This document shows, one piece after another, positions 49,168 to 60,986 of a stretch of 64,000 nucleotides of DNA. The notes under the pieces are model-generated. The model made no database searches and was not told the DNA's origin. It saw nothing but the letters and a program-made list of their open reading frames with translations. The DNA is from Hyalella azteca (taxonomy: Eukaryota > Arthropoda > Malacostraca > Amphipoda > Hyalellidae): NCBI RefSeq assembly GCF_000764305.2, contig NW_025931716.1:1-64000 (forward strand), read 5' to 3'. Both the position numbers and the translations under genes were made by a program. Position 1 is the first letter of the stretch, and each line of letters begins with the position of its first letter.

Positions 49168-49369
49168 NNNNNNNNNNNNNNNNNNNNNNNNNNNNNNNNN
49201 NNNNNNNNNNNNNNNNNNNNNNNNNNNNNNNNNNNNNNNNNNNNNNNNNNNNNNNNNNNNNNNNNNNNNNNNNNNNNNNNNNNNNNNNNNNNNNNNNNNN
49301 NNNNNNNNNNNNNNNNNNNNNNNNNNNNNNNNNNNNNNNNNNNNNNNNNNNNNNNNNNNNNNNNNNNNN
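49168..49369. other. Assembly gap of 202 N
   Basis: This gap also separates two different minisatellites. Frames called across it are artefacts. Confidence 0.99.
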
Positions 49370-49565
49370 CAACGATATGACCGACCAACGATATGACCGA
49401 CCAACGATATGACCGACCAACGATATGACCGACCAACGATATGACCGACCAACGGTATATGACCGACCAACGATATGACCGACCAACGATATGACCGACC
49501 AACGGTATATGACCGACCAACGATATGACCGACCAACGGTATATGACCGACCAACGATATGATGA
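49370..49565. repeat. 16-18-bp minisatellite, about 12 copies
   Basis: Units of CAACGATATGACCGAC (16 bp) are interspersed with an 18-bp variant CAACGGTATATGACCGAC, the latter appearing three times. It is unrelated to the array on the other side of the gap. Confidence 0.95.
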
Positions 49566-49569
49566 ACCA

Positions 49570-52500
49570 ACAAAATAACCAAGCCTTTGCAACTCTAACC
49601 TTATCATTCGTTGCATGCGTTTTCTAACCGCCAAGTAAATGGAGAAAGTTCATCGGGCATTTCTTAATGGCCAACTTAATGCCGTGTAATGTACGTGTCA
49701 GTGTTCAGTGATTAATTGGGTCTATGAAAAGTCTTTTTAGTTATCAGGCGACAAAATTTCATTAAAATGCTGCGTAATCGATATTCCAGTCCGCGCTTAA
49801 TTAAAGACGAGAAAAACTATGATATGTGTCCTCTCAGAACAATGATTAGATCATATTGTTAATATAGTGACACACTTTCCTATCCACAGCACCAGCAGAG
49901 AGCGGACACAGCCCTTTCACACGGTCAAAGTGTACTAGAATGATCCACACAACGCGTACAACGCTATTTGGATAAAGACTCACTCATTTCTCTGGGTGCT
50001 GCAGAGTGGGCGGTAGGTATCATGGTTGAATTAATAATTCAACCATGGTAGGCATGATCGTCGCTTTGTCAGCTCGTTGGGCTCGGGTGTGATGACGTCA
50101 TAGCCGCGCTACTGAAAGGTTAGCGTCATAAAATAGCGGCTTTTAAAAGGCATTTCGAGAGCAAGACATTGACCTACAACCCCTGGCTACTATAGTGAGA
50201 CATAAGAGAAACATCGATGTAATTGTAAACATATACGGAGATTGTTAAAAATTGCGTAATATTGTCAGTGCATTGCTCATAACTAGAACATTAGCTTAGC
50301 GTTGCCCAGGAAAGTTAATCCCACATTAATATATTTGAGAATCCTGTTATCCGGAAGGTCGTCCAAATATCAATGATATCAATAAACTAATAAAGCAAAG
50401 TATATCACGGATTGCACAAGATACACTAGGAAACAATATAATTAATAATGTGCACAGTCACTAAAACACTTCTGTCCAAAGCAGGTAAGCTAACACAAAA
50501 ATAAACACAATTAATAAAACCATTCCCTCTGTCGTGGAACTGCAAGACAGAATGAAAAAGTATAACGGATTTCTGAAAGAGGTCAAGCTATCGGTGACTG
50601 AAGACCTAAACGTGAACTAACTAATCTAATATTTAATAAAACTTAAAATAACACTCAAGGTATTGCAGGCACCCACGGTATTTGAGGTATACTGTATTGC
50701 AGATGGCCCCTTGCATAAATTAAATTGTCATTTACAAAAGGAAAAATCCCATTCTCATTTTTCAATGTCATAAGATTCCACTAATATAAATAAAATTACT
50801 GCTATAGAATATAATGTATTGGACGCGTTACTCAACTCTAATATAATATTTGTTTGTTGTGCCCACGTTAAATACTTGAATTTATGCTTTATTTATTTAA
50901 TATTTATGTTTTCTTTTCATTTTTGTATAAACAACCATAATAAACTATATTGTATATATGAATTATGACAATGGATAAAGTAAAAGTAAAATTTTAATTT
51001 AAAAGCGCTTTTTAATGGCCTAAGCTACACGTCATCTAATGATAACAAAATAGGTGCAAAACAATTTCTTCAGCAGCAGCCAAACTTGCGTCTAATATCC
51101 CAGGCGACGTCGCCTGTCGTTTACTTCTTGCCGGCGTCGTGACAAATGGCGTGCGATTGCCGTGGCTTTCCACAATTTTTGTGTTCCAGAACAACACAGT
51201 AGAGCCTTTAAAGCGGTCCATGTCAGCCCCTTGGCTTGACGCGAACATCAAAGGGACCAATAAGTGAGAATGGAAGTTGCACAAATAATTACATATGTAT
51301 GCGATATAATACAAGGTTATTCTAAATAATTGTACCGCTCTTCAGATCAACCAGAGTTCCTGGTAGAGGCAGGACGTAAAAAGATTCCTTTTTAACCCCA
51401 AAAGAGATCACGTGATCTCGGTGGCCAGAAGTGTAGAGCCAGATCTTCATTTCCTATGCGTCCTATCTAACGTCCAGAAAGAGAATGATTGTCACTTCTT
51501 GTGGGCAGAAGGGGGGACATATTTAACATTTATATATATGTAAAAAACATGAATCTCTCTTTTTCCATCGATGTAGACATTATTATTTTTATACAAATTT
51601 ACCATATTGGGTCCATAATTCAGAAGGACCCGTTATAATGATGCATTTCATTCTGCCATTAAAATATAATTCACAATATAATGATGATATGATATGATTG
51701 TGCATGAAACAATGTGATATTCTATAATCCATTAATGATATAATATCTTGTGGATATTTTCCAGCGAAAAGCGGCGAAAATATTTATGATTGATACGGAT
51801 ATTTAAATATTTAAAATATTTATGACAAAATGTGAAAGATTTAGAAAGCTATGACATATATAGGCATGGTTTAAAATTTTCGCTCCTGTCCAGCATTGAA
51901 AATTTTTTTATTGTGAATTATAAATATTTTCGTTAACCTTTCTTCGCAAATGTTCTTAATTTGGCCAAATATTCTTAACCGTTCTTCGAGTCCTTAAATT
52001 TTCTTCATTTTGTCAAATATTTTTAACCTTTATTTGAGTCTTCAAGTGTTCTATATTCTTTATCACTCGTTATCCCCAATTACCAATATAAAGTTATAGT
52101 GTATTGCTCATGGAACATATTATATCATGCATATATGACATAATGTTGCAAGCAAGACAACTGACAACATTGTTTGGATTAGGATCGAACATCACAGTCA
52201 TACAAATGTTAGCGTTTATATTATAGACGATTACGATAGACAGTGCCTGCGAAGCTCTAAATAATTGAACTTTCAACGAGCTAGCCTATAATCGCGTTTT
52301 CAGGATTTGAGGATTTTCGGGCTCCAAATTCATGCGTTTTCAACACAAAGATGGCAATTCGTGTTTTCTGAAAACAAACTCAATATTTTCACATGGTCCT
52401 ATATTATATATCTTCACATCAATCAATTGAATGGGAACCTGGCAAAAACTTCAAATCCACAAATGGAATGATTGATTTATCGTCGCTTGGGAATGCTATA

Positions 52501-52725
52501 ATTGTTAAACATATTTCCATAACATTTAATCGACGACTAAATAGTTAATATCCGCGCTACTTAATAAAGTAGAATGTTATACGAACAAGCAAAATATCTT
52601 GATTTTGATCCTGCTTTGATAAAAAAAATCTGCAGCCAATTTAAGTTTAATGGGTTCAGGCATTCAACGCGTTTCTACAACCCACAAGCTTTACCAAGAC
52701 AGCTTTGGAAAAAAAACCGGCAAAC
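49570..52725. other. No supported gene; hairpin and CRE-like word
   Basis: A perfect 12-bp hairpin (CATGGTTGAATT, 50021-50047) lies 46 bp before a cAMP-response-element-like palindrome TGACGTCA (50093-50100) in a GC-richer patch. At 51060-51260 another GC-richer patch is open on the minus strand (92-codon frame, for example DMDRFKGSTVLFWNTK), while the + strand offers TTTTTGTGTTCCAG followed by an open NNTVEPLKRSMSAPWLDANI. Neither strand is convincing. The remainder is AT-rich. Confidence 0.35.
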
Positions 52726-52730
52726 TTTTC

Positions 52731-52975
52731 GTTTCCAGTCAACGCTATTCTTCCCCAGTCAATAAATGCTTTTCGTCTTCAGTCCATGTTTTTCATCTCC
52801 AGCCAATACTTTTTGTCTCCAGCCAATACTTTTCGTCTCCAGCCAATACTTTTCGTCTCCAGCCAATACTTTTCGTGTCCAGCTCCAATGCTTTTCGTCT
52901 CCAGCCAATACTTTTCGTCTCCAACCAATACTTTTCGTCTCCAGCCAATGCTTTTCGTCTGCAGCCCATTGAAAA
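52731..52975. repeat. 20-bp minisatellite, about 12 copies
   Basis: Units of CCAATACTTTTCGTCTCCAG recur every 20-22 bp, degenerate at the left side and uniform in the centre. The + strand frames of 103 and 155 codons and a minus-strand frame pass through it and are repeat artefacts. Confidence 0.95.
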
Positions 52976-52980
52976 GTCTA

Positions 52981-53000
52981 CATTGGCTGGAGACGAAAAT
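52981..53000. repeat. Inverted unit of the 20-bp minisatellite
   Basis: CATTGGCTGGAGACGAAAA is the reverse complement of a full unit of the array directly to its left and lies only about 10 bp past its end. Confidence 0.8.
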
Positions 53001-53149
53001 CCTCCAGCCATTGTGAGTATCTTATGTCAAGGCAGCATCTCCAGCCCACGAAAGAAGCTGCTTCCATGCCGGCACACGATGCTGGATGATCAAACGAACA
53101 CTCAAAGAAATGAATGAGACTTTCTCCCAATAGCGATGCACTTTTTGCT

Positions 53150-53540
53150 CTCAAGTTGTGTGTGTCATCCTGTCCCAGCTAGCCAGGCCAAAGAGTGTAT
53201 CAGTGCTAGGTCCGCTCTCTACTCCTGCTGTAGATAAGAAAGTGCGTCAGTATTTGGACAACCCTTTCATTTCACTGAAAGTATAGGCAGAACAGCCACA
53301 GGGAGGCTGCTACTTAAGTAAGATTGCTGTCCACTTGGCGGCGAGTTTAGGAGACGTGCGAGATGTTGAGGATGCCAGGGAGCTGGATAAGTTTACGTGG
53401 GCATGTGTTTTGGGCCTGGAATGTCATAACATTCATTCGGGCCATGATATATACAATGGTTATGACCATCATAATACAAGGGATGTCTCCAAGCCCGCAG
53501 CTCATGGAGGCAGTCTGGCTTTGATAAAAATCCACTGAAG
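53150..53540 (+). pseudogene. Possible hAT-type transposase C-terminal debris
   Basis: A + frame at about 53170-53288 reads LSQLARPKSVSVLGPLSTPA, then VDKKVRQYLDNPFISLKV and a stop. A spaced E/K..V..YL..P.IS followed by a Y/FP.LA-like segment is typical of the dimerisation region of hAT transposases, and a shifted frame gives CYLSKIAVHLAAS soon after. A further frame (53335-53538) runs through GDVRDVEDARELDKFTWACV. The match is short and the family call is from memory of the motif only, so this may be a different transposon or chance. The GC-richer composition supports former coding DNA. Confidence 0.25.
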
Positions 53541-54505
53541 TATCTGCCATTAATTGTAGCGATGTATTAGACATCAAATTCTGACTCCCGTCTCATCATC
53601 TATTGCGTTACACTTGAAGATACATTTATTTCGAAAAAGAAATTATACTTAGTTTCAAGAAGAAAAAAAAACACTAGCACGATGCGTTGGTTTTATCCTT
53701 GTGAATTATTTGAATGAATTAATTAGTAATCTATTTTTCTCTAGAACACAATGGAAGCAGTATTCTTGAAAAGGTGAAACGCGAATTACATTTTATTTAC
53801 TCAGTCGTGCCGAGCAAGATTGCAAATGTTACTCTTATTGTAATCTTCGGAATATAGTATCTGTGAAAAAATATCTACTCGATTTCGAGCTCGATTTCTA
53901 CTATTCAGATCAAGCACGGATAAAATGTGGAATTTGAACTCAACTTCAATTCAACCGAAATTGACGATATTTTAGTGAAAAGTCTTCTACTTGAGTGGAA
54001 TTGTTGTATTGAATGAATTCAATAAAAAGTTCCGGAAAATATTGGATTACAAATTTAATGTTGCTATTTACAAAAGTCAAATTGAACGCTAAAAGGAATT
54101 CACCATTTCCTCAAAATGTGCATTGTGGATGATGCGGCAAACATGAAATCTACAAAATGTCCATAATTTCGTTAGCTGCATGACACATCGATTTTGTTCA
54201 TGATAACATTGTAATTGACAGTCTTTATTTATCTTTATATTGTACAACCAAATTCGCTGATGTGGTTGGTACGATTTGCAAATTTTTAGCGAAAATAAGA
54301 AATAACTTCTATCGTTTTTTCGCATTTGACAAACTAATGAAGTTTTCTGGATATACAGAAAACACACACAGTTTTCTTATCGGTATTTGAGTAACAAATA
54401 ACCTACTGAATAATATACATACGACATAATAATAATTCGGTGTTATCCCGACGATAAACACTGCCATGATAGCTTGTATCCGAGATACCATTCAGAGAAC
54501 CGTAT
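53541..54505. other. AT-rich stretch, no gene seen
   Basis: A 92-codon minus frame (54089-54367) has no recognisable domain. Confidence 0.45.
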
Positions 54506-54510
54506 ACGTA

Positions 54511-54757
54511 TCACCGAGATGCGCCGGCCTCGCTCACTTGCAGGTTGGCAGCGTCGCGCGCATTGAATGCTTGTCGAAGATTGCGTGGAATAATAATAAT
54601 CTGAATAATATTGATAATAATATTCGAAATATTAATAACAACATCAGGAGCTATATAAGTATTCGTTCAGAAGACCATATCTCCCCGAGAAGCGCCCGCC
54701 TCGCTCACTTGCAGATTGTCAGCGTCGCGCGCATTGAATGTTTGTGGAAGATTGCAT
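54511..54757. repeat. 76-bp direct duplication with AT spacer
   Basis: Copies 54511-54586 and 54682-54757 match at 68 of 76 positions (shared core CGCTCACTTGCAG and GCGTCGCGCGCATTGAATG). They are separated by an AAT/ATT-rich spacer. The 171-bp offset keeps both in one + strand frame of 105 codons (54466-54783). Five of the eight differences change the amino acid, so there is no sign of protein-level constraint. Confidence 0.8.
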
Positions 54758-54789
54758 CGCCAGCGCGGACACTGCATCCGTGAGTGCTT

Positions 54790-56325
54790 GGGTCAATACG
54801 CTTGAGCTGCAGGCTTGGTTGAGTGATGCTGCTCAGTGTGATATGGAGGATTGCTGGTCTTTTTAATTTTATAGGCAAATATATAATATTGTTTCCCCGT
54901 CGCATATTTTACACATGGGTATTATACGCCCTAACCATAAATATTATATGAGGTTATTTCCCGCCCTCATATAATCTATCAGTTCGGCAGGAAATGTGAT
55001 ATAATATTAAAAGTGGAAATATTAAAGAGCAACAGTTTATTGCAAGAACTGTATGAAAAACTATACTAAAACCTAATTAAAAGGCTGCGCAAAAATATTA
55101 ATGGATATTTGGGAATAATGCATTTACCATATTACATATGTAATATGAATATGCATTGCAATATAACGGAGGCAAATAAATTATTCCAGGTTTCAGGAGC
55201 CAAACAAACATCAGTTATGCCTCCAAAATAACATGATATTTATTTGATAAATCGATCGACGTATCAATATTGATGAAAAAATGCAATAGATTGTAACACA
55301 ATGCGATATATTGAATGTTTTGTGTGAATTCCACAATACATTCGACACAGAAAAGAAAAGAACCAGTCTGGCTGATTGGCCCTTGAACCTTTGCCAATTT
55401 TCTCCATAGGCACTGAATAGGCGCTGGGGAATTGGCTTGGAGGATATTCCATCGATCTGGCTGTGATCTGAACACAAAAGATATGACAGAAATATCTCAT
55501 ATTTCCCAACACAACGAGGTGGCCTTACGTGCGCTTCGGTTGTAAATAAAAGTTTTATTCGGAAATTTTAAATATTACGTTGAAAATACGTTTAACCTAT
55601 TTGGACATATTCATATACATATTTCCCACGAAGGATTTAGGTGCACTTTTCTGAATTGAACGATTGTATAGGTTCACAAATTCTGTAAACATTTCATACA
55701 TGAACATAATTGAATGACATCATAAAAATATTCTAAGTTAGAATTGGAGCCTAAAAATGTTAAACGGCACTATAAAACTAATTATCATTGTTATTCAGTC
55801 AATAATAGTCAACATTGTAAGGCGCTCATAAATAAGCTATGAAGCTGACAATTATCTCAAACGAATCAACTGCAGGAAATGTTTTCAATGAGAGTAATTA
55901 ATGATAATGTAAAAAATAATAATGATGCTCTAATGGTTGTGTTAAATTCTAAAAATTTGTTTGTTTAACGATTATATATGAATCTCTTAAGCAAACTACG
56001 CGTTCTTTCAGATGCAAGAAAATATGATAAGTTGAAAATTTTGAGCTACGAACGGGAATTCATGTTCAGAAAATTATCATTTTTAGATAGTTTTCTGGCC
56101 AATTAGACCCGGAATACTTCGCTAAATAGTCTTCTTTAGCACGATGCAATCTCTAGCAAATAATTTTTTATAACGATATCCTTTTTATTTACTTGTGGAA
56201 AATATGATAAAAAATTCGGAAAACTTCTATTTTCAACTCTGGAATTCAAAGTTCTTACGTGGCGTAGTTTAAATCACGCATGGAAACGCCTGCCAGACAG
56301 ATATTGAAGTCTACACTACTTTTTA
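54790..56325. other. No gene seen
   Basis: AT-rich. A perfect 18-bp palindrome (ATATTACATATGTAATAT) lies at 55129-55146. Three overlapping minus frames at 55211-55512 reflect one stop-poor stretch and are not supported. Confidence 0.45.
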
Positions 56326-56330
56326 GCGCA

Positions 56331-56512
56331 TTTTCTCATTTATGAAAAAAGGCGCTATTGTGCTTGTCATGTCCGTCTGTCAGTCCGTCAGTCCATCCGT
56401 CTGTCTGTCTGTCCGTTTTTCCGTCCGTCTGTCTGTCTGTCCATGACTTCACGGACGGACGGACGAGATAATGCGCTCTCTAGCTGTCACTCACTGCAGT
56501 GAGTGCCTATAC
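56331..56512 (+). mobile_element. MITE family copy B, microsatellite-expanded
   Basis: Same order of words as copies A and C: AGCGCATTTTCTCATTTATG, AAAAAAGGCGC, CATGTCCGTC, then ACGGACGGACGAG and ATAATGCGCTCTC. Here the centre is lengthened by GTCT/GTCC repeats. The right end includes the perfect palindrome CACTCACTGCAGTGAGTG. No coding capacity. Confidence 0.8.
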
Positions 56513-56514
56513 TG

Positions 56515-57835
56515 AGTTTTATTTTCTCATAGGAGCACGAGAACAGTAAGAAATATCGTCTACGCTTCCTACGTATGATACATTTTTTCATATTCAAACA
56601 ATTAAAGTCAAAAATTTCTTCTTTATATATATCCAAAATATTGGAATAAATTGTAAATAAGTAGCAAAAAGGGTAAAATTTTGCATCAAAAATATTGGAT
56701 AAGCCAAAAAACGCTCATTGTCCCGGTTTAAAAAATGATAGAAGATAACAAATTTGGTATAATGATAAAGCCACTATCACGATAAAGCCGCTGTGTTCTT
56801 TTGTTTTGCGGCAGTCGTAAATCTTTGGCAGGAATTGTTGACACGCGCGTTGCTGTTAGACCAAAAGTCGCCCCCGCTCTGCAAGATTTATTGCATGGCG
56901 GCAGCTGAGCAAACTCTGTTATAGCGGCGCCTGATCTCAATGTTGAGTTTTTAATGTAGTCTAAAGCTTCGCATCTCATTCGGGTGATCAATTAAATGCA
57001 TTATTAATGTTACATCTGGACAGAATATTACCTTTGGACAATTAATTGTATTTAAACTATTTTTTTTTCGTTATGAAACGAAAGAACATCAACACCTGAA
57101 AAAAGTGTTCCTAAAAAACATTCCACATGGGCAATAAGTGCACAAACATTATTTAATTTTAACTAATGAGTTAAAAAAAATGTTTTAAAAATATTTAAAA
57201 CATAATTTTCTTCCTAAAATAAGCTTTATAAATCGAAAATACTGGATCCTAGATAAAATTGTGATCCTAGATAAAATTGTCTTGAAAATATACAAGCTTT
57301 GAGGGTACTTACTTCAGATTTATATAAACACCGGAGTTCATAAGAAATATATGAAATATTTTTTGGCTACTAACTACGTATTTGTCAACAGATCGCTTAG
57401 CTCTATTTCAGTGTGCTCTGTTTAATCAATGTCAAGAATAATATAATATAACAGCAGTTCCCTTATAAACTTTTCATGGACACCTTGTTGTGTTCAGTTA
57501 ACCTTAGTCAGCCCAAATGATATTACAAAAAATAAATTATGCAGTAATTAATTGCTGCAGGTATCATTCAGAAAAATTTACGAGATCTTGTCCAAGCAAC
57601 CTAAGAGTTATTAAATAACTGAAGGCAATACAAGTGCATATCCATATTTGCATATTTCATCTAAACATATAATTCCTCGGAACAATACGGGATAATTTTC
57701 AATCGTTTCCTCGGTCCGGCAAGAAGTGGCCATCGTGCATTTGATGTCATCGATGTTCAAGCCCAGAGTAAAAAGTTCGACCGAATCTTCAAAGCGACGT
57801 CAGGAAAAACTGTCTCGCGCAGAGACAGATTAGGA
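56515..57835. other. One GC-richer patch, otherwise AT-rich
   Basis: At 56760-56991 a minus-strand frame of 87 codons lies in a GC-richer patch (LRSGAAITEFAQLPPC, GATFGLTATRVSTIPAKDLR). It looks protein-like but matches nothing I recognise and has no clear splice sites. The remainder shows nothing. Confidence 0.3.
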
Positions 57836-57839
57836 AGCC

Positions 57840-58190
57840 AGCTGCTAGCGCCGATGCTGCTGCTGGTGCTTTTTCTGCTGATAGTGCTGATGCTGAAACT
57901 GCTACAAGTGCTGATGCTGATGCTGCTGCTGATGCCGTAGCTAGTGCTGATTCAGCTGCCAGCACTGATGCTGTTCATATTGTGCTTGCGCTGCTGCTAG
58001 TGCTGATGCTGCTGCCACTGATAATACTGATTCAGGTGCTGCTGCAGTACAGATGATGCTGTCTGCACTGATGACGTGTCTAGTAAACAATGCAGATGCT
58101 ACTGTTGTTGGTGCTGCCGGTGTTGTTGCTGCTACTAGTGTTGTTGCAGCTGCCAGTGATGATGGTTTTACTAGTTATGATGGTGCTGTC
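57840..58190 (+). repeat. Imperfect GCTGAT/GCTGCT low-complexity tract
   Basis: GCTGATGCT, GTGCTGATG and TGTTGTTGCTGCT words fill about 350 bp. One + frame without ATG gives alanine/aspartate/serine repeats (ASADAAAGAF, SADSADAETATSADADAAAD) before changing to leucines. A separate 135-codon frame (58053-58460) starts inside the tract and runs into ordinary AT-rich DNA. The tract could be a decayed trinucleotide-based repeat or a remnant of an Ala-rich coding exon. Confidence 0.6.
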
Positions 58191-58785
58191 TTCGCTGATG
58201 CGGTCACCATTGCCTTAATGCAATTCACTATAGTTTTCTACTCTACATTAACCCTCAAGCCCTCCATTCAAAATTTGCTCTATTCGAGCGGTCCGAATTT
58301 CGAGCAAAATGTTTACATGCCTGAAACCATATTTTTTTTTAGCATTTGCAGCTGTGTTTTGTGTCAGTTTATTCATTATATTTTTTTTTCTACAAGTGAC
58401 AGTGTTCATATCTTTTGTAAAAACTTGTTTTTCGATAAGCGCATTGATATTACTCAATAATCCGCCAAAATTTTGTATTTATTTATATATTGGTAATGTT
58501 TGAACTCGGAAATTCTGAGAATTGTCATTAAGCTTTTTTTAATTAACAGAATTTATATCAAAAGATATTCATTTCAATACTAAATTCCCGTATGTTTCAA
58601 CAAGAAGTTGAAATATGTATCGTTTTGAGGTATGTTTGATCTCATCCAACCTTCCGTGCATTATACGTTTACTACAGCTGTTATTTTCATGTAACAGTAT
58701 CGGTATTTCAAACGTCGTTGCCGTGAATGCGAGAAGAAACGCTAAAGGCATATAAATTACAATTTAATCAGAATGCTGGAATTAA
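58191..58785. other. No gene seen
   Basis: AT-rich. The tail of the 135-codon frame and several short frames have no support. Confidence 0.45.
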
Positions 58786-58790
58786 CTAGA

Positions 58791-59030
58791 GTGGTCATTC
58801 ATTGTAATCAATGAAGTGCCCTTTTATTGTAATCAATGAAGTGGTCTTTCATTGTAATCAATGAAGTGGTCTTCCCGTGTAATCAATGAAGTGGTCTTTC
58901 ATTGTAATCAATGAAGTGGTCATCCCTTGTGATCAATGAAGTGGTCTTTCATTGTAATCAATGGAGTGGTCTTTCATTGTAATCAATGAAGTAGTCTTTC
59001 ATTGCATCCGGAAGTAGTGTTCTTTCATTT
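58791..59030. repeat. 25-bp minisatellite, about 9 copies
   Basis: Units of GTGGTCTTTCATTGTAATC plus AATGAA. Each unit contains a small dyad (CATTG..AAT..CAATG) that could form a hairpin. One unit carries CCCGTGTAATC and one CCTTGTGATC, and the last two decay. Confidence 0.95.
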
Positions 59031-60586
59031 CTTTTGGAATAAATTATATTTTTTTGCGCCAATGAAGCACGGTGGGTCAGAGTGCTGATTTTATTTCGTT
59101 TTTGGATCTGTCATGAGCCAAGATTGCAGTGAAATGTTTTGTATGCTTGCATTTTTTAATTAGAGTGAAAATTTGAATAGCTTTTTGCTCAGTAGTCGTT
59201 TTCATCTGTAAATTTAAATGAAAAAATTTATTCCAACTTAGTTGCATAGTTTGGACTTTTGTCTAATGCGAAATTAATTCGGCTCTAGACTTTCATTTTA
59301 TTTATCGATCATTGCAGAGGAATAATTTGTCTGTGATTTTGTTGCCAGCCTGTTTTTTCGTTGTAATTACGACTTGAAAATATTGCTATAGATTGTAAAT
59401 GATGTTTAATAATAATTAACAGCTACATATTCTAAGAAATTTCAAAACTTTTGAATATCATGAGGGCAGCTGTCATAACATATTTAAGGGAAAACATTCA
59501 CCTCGCTACGTACAAAGAATTCTGTTGTCTCTGCGAATAATGTTGTGATCGTTGAGCAGAACCGGGTAAAATGTTTGAGGTGGGGAAGAAAAGTAAAGTG
59601 ATGTACGTTTCATTTTTAAAAATGTAATTCTGTATTCCAAATGTTGATAGTAGTGTTGGTTTTAATATCCAAGATATTACCCTCAGATATATGATTACAA
59701 TGAGTTCATTGCTCGAGCGATATGAATGCAGCAATTTTTCTGCCTCCATAGTCTTTTGCATTTCCGTAACTCACTCGTGTCATTGTTTCTTTGTGTTCAA
59801 AAATACCGTTATTTAATGAAACTTTCTAGTTTGAGAGATAAAAATCTCCCCTTTCCAGCCACAAAAAAACCGTTAATTAAATGAATTTTAGGTCTAGTGT
59901 CATGAAGGCGTTGTCATGAGGGAGCATCTGCTGGTCTGCAATGCCTCAATCATTTCGTACGCCTTTATTCTCTATCATTTTAATTGTAAACATATTTCAA
60001 AATTTATCCTTAAGTGACAAATTAAATGTAAACGATTCTCAATAAATCAAAAAGTGAATAAGCATGCCGTGTGCGTTGATTTTCACAGCGTTTTTGAAGT
60101 TGGTGGTCTTGCTGAATGTAGTTCTTTTAGGAAGTGGCAATTTTTGTTATTTCAGGGAACAACTTGAGCTCGGGAAAAACAATGTTCCCTCGTAGGCACG
60201 TCGTGATTTTTCAAAAGCATCACTGGCCAATTATAAAAATTTGAACAAAAATTTGCGCTACTCTAAAAATTTGAGTTAACGTTGTAGTGAAGCAGAAATT
60301 GATTAACCGTGAATTTACAAAAAGTAATAACAAAAAACCTTGGAGGATGTGGAATGATTGGAAACTTTTACTTGGCAAAGAATTGATGGAAATGCAAGCA
60401 ATAGGAAATAAAAATCAACATTACCTGACCCCTTACGGAATTGCAGCACTTTTTTTATCGTGTCTTTTTTTTTACTCGCATAGGAAATACGCTTCACCAG
60501 CAATGCGGAGCTGCATGGATGATAATTTTTTCTTTCTTAATTTTATGCATCATTTTTTCTTCGTGACATCACAAATAGAACGTCTG
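59031..60586. other. No supported gene
   Basis: Frames such as 59498-59761 (-) and 60287-60658 (+) lack domains; the latter runs into MITE copy C. Confidence 0.4.
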
Positions 60587-60721
60587 TTTTTAGCGCATTT
60601 TCTCATTTATGGAAAAAAGGCGCCATTGTGCTCGTCATGTTCGTCCGTCTGTCCGTGACTTCATGGACGGACGAGAAAATGCGCTCTCTGTCACTGCAGT
60701 GAGTACTGATCAAATTTTTTT
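60587..60721 (+). mobile_element. MITE family copy C, most compact
   Basis: TAGCGCATTTTCTCATTTATG, GGAAAAAAGGCGCC, CTCGTCATGTTCGTCC, TGACTTCATGGACGGACGAG, AAAATGCGCTCTC, CACTGCAGTGAGTACTGATC. The ends AGCGCATTTTCTC and GAGAAAATGCGCT are perfect inverted repeats here. Similarity with copy A continues through a T-run after GATC. Confidence 0.8.
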
Positions 60722-60986
60722 AGCATTTGTCTTATATATGATCGCTGTCCATCAAATGCAAATTCTAACGAACATTTTATGGGATGCTCCAATGAGATTA
60801 TATATCTTTAATTAAAGTTGCTGTTATACTAGTTTAAATGAAAGAAAGGATAAACAGGAATTGATTGTCTTTCACTGTATTTTTAAATTGGTATATGCGG
60901 ACAGTAATTGTCAGACTTGATCACATACATCTTGTCAGGTTCAATAAGGGACCGACATAACACTTATGAAACTATGCCGTCTTCTC

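Noticed and set aside
48996..49634. Open frames of 71-165 codons across the second N gap
   Set aside because: Same artefact: N run plus 38-bp and 16-bp repeats.
50093..50100. CRE-driven promoter (TGACGTCA)
   Set aside because: A single 8-bp palindrome with no gene downstream on either strand is not enough.
57765..58060. Alanine-rich secreted or structural protein
   Set aside because: The frame lacks an ATG, follows a stop directly, and is made of decaying GCTGAT repeats; kept only as a low-complexity tract.
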